From Solobacterium sp. (GTDB lineage: Bacteria > Bacillota_I > Bacilli_A > Erysipelotrichales > Erysipelotrichaceae): DNA of 36,391 nt. The DNA lies in NCBI GenBank assembly GCA_024680365.1, contig JAILCN010000010.1, positions 1 through 36,391 of the forward strand, read 5' to 3'. The number at the start of each line of letters is the position of its first letter. Position 1 is the stretch's first letter. A program made the position numbers and the translations under genes. Below, in pieces: positions 32,385 to 36,391 of the stretch. A model generated the notes under the pieces. It was not told where the DNA came from and did no database searches. It saw only the letters and a program-made list of their open reading frames with translations.

Positions 32385-32432
32385 AAAAAAGTGAACCTTA
32401 ACATATCTGTTCCGATATGTAAGGTTCACTTT
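32385..32432 (-). terminator. Intrinsic terminator of the Na/Pi cotransporter gene
   Basis: AAAGTGAACCTT(A)ACATATC and GATATGTAAGGTTCACTTT form a 19-bp stem with one bulged base and a 6-base loop. Read on the minus strand it ends in six Ts, right after the transporter stop; on the plus strand only TTTG follows, so the minus direction is the main one. Confidence 0.85.
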
Positions 32433-32457
32433 GTTCATCTGTATCTGATTTCTGATA

Positions 32458-34125
32458 TCAGGCGGCGATGATCTCGTCGTCGGACAGATCGCTTGTCAGA
32501 CCGGTCACAGTGGATCTGGCAATGTTGCAGGCATGGTCGCCCATACGTTCGATCGTACCAAGGATATCGCAGAAGATGGATTCTTCGATCGGGGATGTGA
32601 TCGAGTTGGCTGCCATTCTGCGGAAGTGATGACCGCGGTAGACGAGTTCCATATCATCCAGTTCTTTTTCCAGATCCTGCAGATGTTCATACTGTTTCTG
32701 ATCGTGTGTGACGAAGACTTCAGCGGAAAGATCAAACATGTCAATGAAGTGATCGAACATCTTGTTGATCTCCTGGCAGCTTTCTTCACCGATCTTTTCG
32801 TTGCTGTCAAAGACCATCGCATAGAATTCGCTCAGGTTCATTGCCAGGTCGCCGATACGCTCCATGTTTTTCACGGCATCCAGACTGAGACGTACTTCGT
32901 CAGTGTCTTTCAGCGTCAGGTTCGGCTTGAGGGACAGACGGATCAGATAGTTAGTGATCTTTTTGTCGAAGCGGTTGATCAGAGCTTCTGTCTGGTTCAG
33001 AGCTTCCAGATCTTCAGAAGTTCCGTTCTCGTTCAGATAACGCATTGTCTGGATGCTGTTCTCCTTAACCAGGTCAAGCATTTTCAGGATCGCCTGCTGA
33101 GCAGCGAAGACAGCGGCACTGGGCAGCTGATCGGAGATCTCTTCGTCCAGTTCGTCGACATTGACCTCGGGAGCGGAAGGCTCTTTGCCGGGAATGATCT
33201 TCCGTGTCAGAGCGACAAGCTGATCGGTGAACGGCAGGAAGAGCAGGGTGGTAACTGTTTTGAAGATAATATTTGCGACAGCGATCTGCATCATTGGATT
33301 CAGTCCGCCGGCAACTGCATTTATAAGTGCTGTATACGGGACTAGCAGGGCCATGCCAAGTACGGTTCCGATCAGATTCAGAGTCGTATGAAGCGCGGCT
33401 GTACGTCTGCCGGCGACCGATCCGCCGATCGAAGCCAGGATACCTGTCATGGTCGTACCGATATTGGCGCCGAACATAAACGGCAGAGAAGCAGACAGCG
33501 TGATCGCTCCGGCGTCATACAATTTCTGAATGACACCGATCGTAGCAGCAGAAGACTGTACTGCAGCCGTAAGTCCGATACCTGCCGCAAGGGCAAGGAA
33601 CGGATTCTCGCTCATTTTCAGAGCTGCGGCTTCAAATCCCGGAAGTGTCTTCAGTGCTGCGAGAGCATCGCCCATGGCAGACATTCCGAAGAAGATCAGG
33701 CCGAAGCCGAGAAGGATCTGTCCGCTGTGAATCGTTTTCTGTTTTTTGAAGAAGCACATCAGCAGAGCGCCGAGGAATACAATGAACATCGAGTATTTAT
33801 CGATATGCACGGAAATGAGGAAGGATGTCACAGTTGTTCCGATCGTGGCACCGAGAATGATACCGGCGGCCTGTTCGAGTGACATCAGTCCGGCTCTGAC
33901 GAAACCGATCGTGATTGCTGAGGTTGCAGAGGATGACTGCATGATCACAGTGATCAGGATACCGATCAGAAGTCCGCTGAGCCTGTTGGACGTATACTTA
34001 TTGATAAAATCCTTCAGTTTGTTTCCGGCAGCTGCTTTCAAGCCGTCTCCCATGAATTTGATTCCGAACATAAACATTCCGAAACCGCCCAGGATCATGC
34101 CCCAGTCAAGTGATAATAATGACAT
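32458..34125 (-). CDS. Na/Pi-cotransporter family protein with PhoU domain
   Basis: 555 residues from the minus-strand ATG at 34125, preceded by AAGGAGAG; the frame to 34218 runs back through an RNA control region. Eight or so membrane segments fill residues 1-330 with the two inverted signature repeats IMQSSSATSAITIGFVRAG (Gln63) and AVQSSAATIGVIQ (Gln190), as in PF02690. Residues about 350-545 are a helical PhoU-like tail (LDAVKNMERIGDLAMNLSEF, then IERMGDHACNIARS). The family is linked to sodium-driven phosphate movement, in bacteria possibly export. Its leader carries a riboswitch-like aptamer and attenuator. Confidence 0.94.
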   Translation of the reverse strand: MSLLSLDWGMILGGFGMFMFGIKFMGDGLKAAAGNKLKDFINKYTSNRLSGLLIGILITVIMQSSSATSAITIGFVRAGLMSLEQAAGIILGATIGTTVTSFLISVHIDKYSMFIVFLGALLMCFFKKQKTIHSGQILLGFGLIFFGMSAMGDALAALKTLPGFEAAALKMSENPFLALAAGIGLTAAVQSSAATIGVIQKLYDAGAITLSASLPFMFGANIGTTMTGILASIGGSVAGRRTAALHTTLNLIGTVLGMALLVPYTALINAVAGGLNPMMQIAVANIIFKTVTTLLFLPFTDQLVALTRKIIPGKEPSAPEVNVDELDEEISDQLPSAAVFAAQQAILKMLDLVKENSIQTMRYLNENGTSEDLEALNQTEALINRFDKKITNYLIRLSLKPNLTLKDTDEVRLSLDAVKNMERIGDLAMNLSEFYAMVFDSNEKIGEESCQEINKMFDHFIDMFDLSAEVFVTHDQKQYEHLQDLEKELDDMELVYRGHHFRRMAANSITSPIEESIFCDILGTIERMGDHACNIARSTVTGLTSDLSDDEIIAA

Positions 34126-34146
34126 ACTTCTCTCCTTAATTTTGTT

Positions 34147-34193
34147 AAAAAAACACAGAGTCGGTCTGTGCATGAGCTGACTTCTCATACACA
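34147..34193 (-). promoter_or_regulatory. Attenuator: intrinsic terminator and antiterminator in the transporter leader
   Basis: On the minus strand, CACAGA (34159-34154 complement side, paired with 34165-34170) closes a 5-base loop and is followed by seven Ts, ending 22 bases before the start codon: a terminator inside the leader. The segment CTCATGCACA (plus-strand 34167-34176) can instead pair with TGTGTATGAG (34184-34193), which would break the terminator stem. That second segment can also pair upstream with TCATACACA (34203-34211) in a perfect 9-bp hairpin. Three mutually exclusive states result. Confidence 0.78.
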
Positions 34194-34202
34194 TGGAAAA
34201 GC

Positions 34203-34294
34203 TGTGTATGAGTCTCACAATTTCAAGAAAAGCCGGGAATACTCCGTGTTGACGGCTGTTCTCCGCGCAAAGCGCCTGTTACTCCCTCATTTAC
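34203..34294 (-). ncRNA. yybP-ykoY-like (Mn2+-type) riboswitch aptamer
   Basis: Read on the minus strand: ATGAGGGAGTAAC (loop L1 motif GGGAGTA, 34290-34278), hairpin GCGC-TTT-GCGC (34275-34265), then AGCCGTCAACA (34257-34247, the conserved CCGUCAACA of loop L3), a small GGA/TCC hairpin, and CCCGGCTTTTC closing that arm. A basal helix ATGAG/CTCAT (34290-34286 with 34212-34208) ends in the strand that also feeds the attenuator. Order and motifs match the yybP-ykoY family, which senses Mn2+ as an ON switch. GGGAGUAAC instead of GGGAGUAGC is a deviation. Recognition is by eye. Confidence 0.75.
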
Positions 34295-34323
34295 TGTAAT
34301 GTTACCATAAATCATGTTTGATT

Positions 34324-34392
34324 TGACGATTCTTTATGATTATTTTTAGATTCTGATGATTCCTTAAGGTTCCGAAAAATTGCCAGTATAAT
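34324..34392 (+). promoter_or_regulatory. Promoter region of the membrane-protein gene (two candidates)
   Basis: The nearer candidate has TATAAT at 34387-34392 with TTAAGG 17 bases upstream, placing the start of transcription about 17 bases before the ATG. An upstream candidate is TTGACG 34324-34329, 17 bases, TAGATT 34347-34352. The region is AT-rich and divergent from the riboswitch leader. Confidence 0.55.
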
Positions 34393-34415
34393 GTTTTCTG
34401 ATGGAGGATCAAAAA

Positions 34416-35198
34416 ATGGAAGATATCAAAAGACGCAATATGACACAGACGGCAGTCCTGCTTCTGATCGCAGTTCTTTCAGCCACGCTGATCGCTTCAC
34501 TGTTTTCGTCTCCTGCGTTTCACAAGAGATCCGTCAGCTATCTGGATGAAAAACGGACGACGGTTATGGAGATCTCAGCCGCAGCGATCGCTGCTTCTAC
34601 AGCTGTCAGTATGATCCCAGGGGATGCGGGAACGCCGCTTGCCCAGAAACTGGCTGATCTGAGCGGTTATTCAATGATCGTTGTCTGCGCGCTGTTTCTG
34701 GAAAAATATCTGACTACAGTAACAGCTGCAGCTGCCTTCCGGATCCTGATCCCGGCATGCTGCCTGATCCTGATCGGAGCGGTGTGGCTGCACAGCGAAA
34801 AGTTTAAACAGCTGGCAGTCAGGATCGGTTTGATCTCGTTATCGGTTTTCGCGATCGTTCCGGTGAGCGTCGAGATATCCCGGCTCATCGAGAACACGTA
34901 TCAGAATTCCGTGGGGGAAACGATCGAGACCGCAAAAGGAGACGCGGAAGAGATCCAGAATAACTCACAGAATCAGACGATCCTTGACCAGTTCATCAAT
35001 TCTGTTGCCGGCGGAGCGAAGGAGCTGATCGGCAGGTTTGAAAAGACACTGAATAATCTGATCGAAGCCCTGGCTGTTCTGATCGTCACTTCCTGTATTA
35101 TTCCGGTCTGTGTGATCCTGTCATTTACCTGGATCGGGAAAAGTATTCTGCAGAACGAGGAATTCATACCATACCGCAAAACAGGCATGAAGCTCTGA
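34416..35198 (+). CDS. Multi-pass membrane protein, unknown function
   Basis: 260 residues from ATG 34416 (GGAGG 8 bases upstream; ATG 34401 overlaps that site). Hydrophobic segments lie at about 12-32, 85-100, 103-122, 128-148 and 225-250. The stretch STAVSMIPGDAGTPLAQKLA and DLSGYSMIVVCALFLEKYL is characteristic of an uncharacterised family I have seen only as hypothetical membrane proteins. A long soluble loop (about 150-225, ETIETAKGDAEEIQNNSQN) precedes the last helix and could be coiled. It is followed after 18 bases by the zinc-ribbon gene, so the pair is probably one operon. Confidence 0.78.
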   Translation: MEDIKRRNMTQTAVLLLIAVLSATLIASLFSSPAFHKRSVSYLDEKRTTVMEISAAAIAASTAVSMIPGDAGTPLAQKLADLSGYSMIVVCALFLEKYLTTVTAAAAFRILIPACCLILIGAVWLHSEKFKQLAVRIGLISLSVFAIVPVSVEISRLIENTYQNSVGETIETAKGDAEEIQNNSQNQTILDQFINSVAGGAKELIGRFEKTLNNLIEALAVLIVTSCIIPVCVILSFTWIGKSILQNEEFIPYRKTGMKL

Positions 35199-35216
35199 TA
35201 CGGAGGAATTGTGAAT

Positions 35217-36230
35217 ATGACGGATTCTTTGTTCCGCTTTGGAACAGCCGCGAAACTGTATTATGAAACTGCCGGGAAAAAGATGCCGCGCCAGCTGGAT
35301 CTTCTGGAGGAATGGTTTCCTTCCTTCATTGTCAGAACAACAGAGACAGACGGAAGCGTAAAGAAAGAAGCATATTACGAGGACCGTGAATTTCTGATCC
35401 ATGCAGTACGCTACAGAGAACATCTGTATTCCGGAACATCTGACCGCATCTCACAGATCACCGGCAGGCTGAGCGGTACAGCGAAGGGCAATCAGGAAAA
35501 AGAACGCAGGACAGCGGAACTGATCCGAAGGCATCTGGCAGAAGTTTTTGTCAGTGATCCGGAAGCTGTCAGTTTCCTGCAGGAGAATATTCAGAGACTG
35601 CTTCCTGCTGAACAGGAAGATCTGATGAACCGTCTCTGGGAGACGCTGTTTGACAGGACGATCGAAGAAACGGAAAAAAGAGAACAGCAGGATGAATACG
35701 AGAAGATCAGTGAACCGGCTGCCTTTGATGATGAAGTGTTTGACGGTCTGGTCTATAACATCATCTATCAGCTTCACCTGCAGTCCTATGAAGGTCTAGT
35801 GAATGCGTATCTCTGGCTGATGACCGGCTCACTGCTGAGAAATGAAAGCGGCAGACTTCTGCGGATGTTTGACAGTTCGTTCCATCCCATCGCTGCCCAG
35901 TACAGCCGGATGATCCCGCTGCGGCAGAAACTGCATTATATGCTGTTTCCTGAGGAATATGAGCCGGTTTACGGCGGTGATGACGGGGAAAGCAGGTTTC
36001 CGGATGTCACATGGTACTGCGATCACTGCGGGGAAGAGCTGAATCTCCAGGAAGGCTTTGATGATCATCTCCCATACTGGCAGTGCCGCAGGTGCGGATA
36101 ACTGAATTTCCTGGACGCAGATGAGATCTACGACAATAATGAAGACTACGAAAATGATATCAGGACCCAGGATGCTGAACAGATCGAAGAAGCGATCCGG
36201 CAGCGGAAAAAGGAACTCCAGTCAGGCTGA
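35217..36230 (+). pseudogene. Zinc-ribbon protein interrupted by in-frame TAA
   Basis: GGAGG at 35202-35206 serves ATG 35217 (GTG 35211 is too close). The first 294 codons are helical and charged, ending in a zinc ribbon: WYCDHCGEELNLQEGFDDH then YWQCRRCG. TAA at 36099-36101 follows directly. The same frame goes on LNFLDADEIYDNNEDY up to TGA 36228-36230, 42 codons later. Zinc ribbons of this kind normally continue C-G-Y-x-N, so TAA stands where TAC or TAT (Tyr) belongs: one substitution. All four zinc-ligand cysteines are before the stop, so the shortened protein may still bind zinc. Function is unknown. Confidence 0.8.
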
Positions 36231-36248
36231 AAGGCCTGATTTTTTTTT
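36222..36248 (+). terminator. Intrinsic terminator
   Basis: TCAGGC at 36222-36227 pairs with GCCTGA at 36234-36239, loop TGAAAG, followed by nine Ts. It overlaps the TGA at 36228-36230, confirming that this downstream stop, not the TAA at 36099, is the natural gene end. Confidence 0.92.
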
Positions 36249-36297
36249 GGAAAAATCCTCATTTGCACAGTGGAGCTAAATGAGAATGTATTGGCGG

Positions 36298-36391
36298 TAT
36301 AATAGAGATGTCCTTGAAAGGGGGACGTCAGGAAGCCTCCAGGAATTGATTAACGCTGACTTGGCGGTTTCGTTAGTCAATTCCTGGAAGC
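36298..36391 (+). ncRNA. Promoter followed by a structured RNA or leader (cut by window edge)
   Basis: TATAAT at 36298-36303 has no good -35. Downstream the RNA would fold into two hairpins: GATGTCC with GGACGTC, loop about 9 bases (36307-36329), and a long stem of CCAGGAATTGATTAACG with CGTTAGTCAATTCCTGG (17 positions, one T-G wobble, 15-base loop). No open frame or ribosome site is present. I cannot match it to tmRNA, RNase P RNA, 6S, SRP RNA or a common riboswitch. It could also be a mobile-element end. Confidence 0.5.

Noticed and set aside
32533-33345. A 270-codon plus-strand frame opposite the transporter gene
   Set aside because: The minus-strand Na/Pi-PhoU protein is certain; the antisense frame is a by-product of its codon use.

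Overview
The window reads as the chromosome of a low-to-mid GC member of the Bacillota, possibly an anaerobe of the Erysipelotrichales or Lachnospiraceae kind. The signs are strong AAGGAGG-type ribosome sites, TTGACA/TATAAT-like promoters, short U-tailed hairpin terminators, lipoproteins with Cys lipoboxes, an HU protein, and a lipid-anchored flavin reductase of the fumarate/urocanate reductase type. The genus cannot be fixed from the sequence. No transposase, integrase, tRNA, rRNA or CRISPR array was seen. || Region 1 (1-26.3 kb) is a long, almost unbroken run of plus-strand genes for small single-domain enzymes. There are nine GNAT acetyltransferases (one partial, one fused), three alpha/beta hydrolases, two SAM methyltransferases, a Nudix-transglutaminase fusion, an MBL-fold hydrolase, a nucleoside hydrolase, a nitroreductase, an ATP-grasp ligase, an amidohydrolase, an HD hydrolase, a beta-lactamase-family lipoprotein, a hexapeptide acetyltransferase and several DUF proteins. 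Spacers are mostly under 45 bases, some genes overlap by 4-8 bases, and a few terminators cut the run into operons. No single pathway links the genes; the run looks like an accumulating bank of modification and detoxification functions. || Region 2 (26.3-32.4 kb) has mixed orientation: a minus-strand lysophospholipase-like hydrolase, a divergent flavocytochrome lipoprotein, a minus-strand APH-like kinase, a probably leaderless ATC-hydrolase-family gene, a SWIM-like zinc protein and HU. || Region 3 (32.4-36.4 kb) holds a minus-strand Na/Pi-cotransporter-PhoU fusion whose leader carries what looks like a yybP-ykoY (manganese-type) riboswitch feeding a three-state attenuator. Divergent from it are a membrane protein and a zinc-ribbon protein broken by a stop codon. 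The window ends inside a structured RNA or leader behind a consensus -10 box. || Four genes carry single lesions: an in-frame TGA at 2938, a G6 frameshift at 14192-14197, a 3' frameshift near 16832-16843 and an in-frame TAA at 36099. Each is repaired on paper by one base change, so they are either recent decay or assembly errors. The most notable observations are the riboswitch/attenuator in front of a phosphate-transporter-family gene, the two domain fusions (Nudix-transglutaminase and GNAT-SUKH), the apparent leaderless gene and the RNA structure at the right edge.
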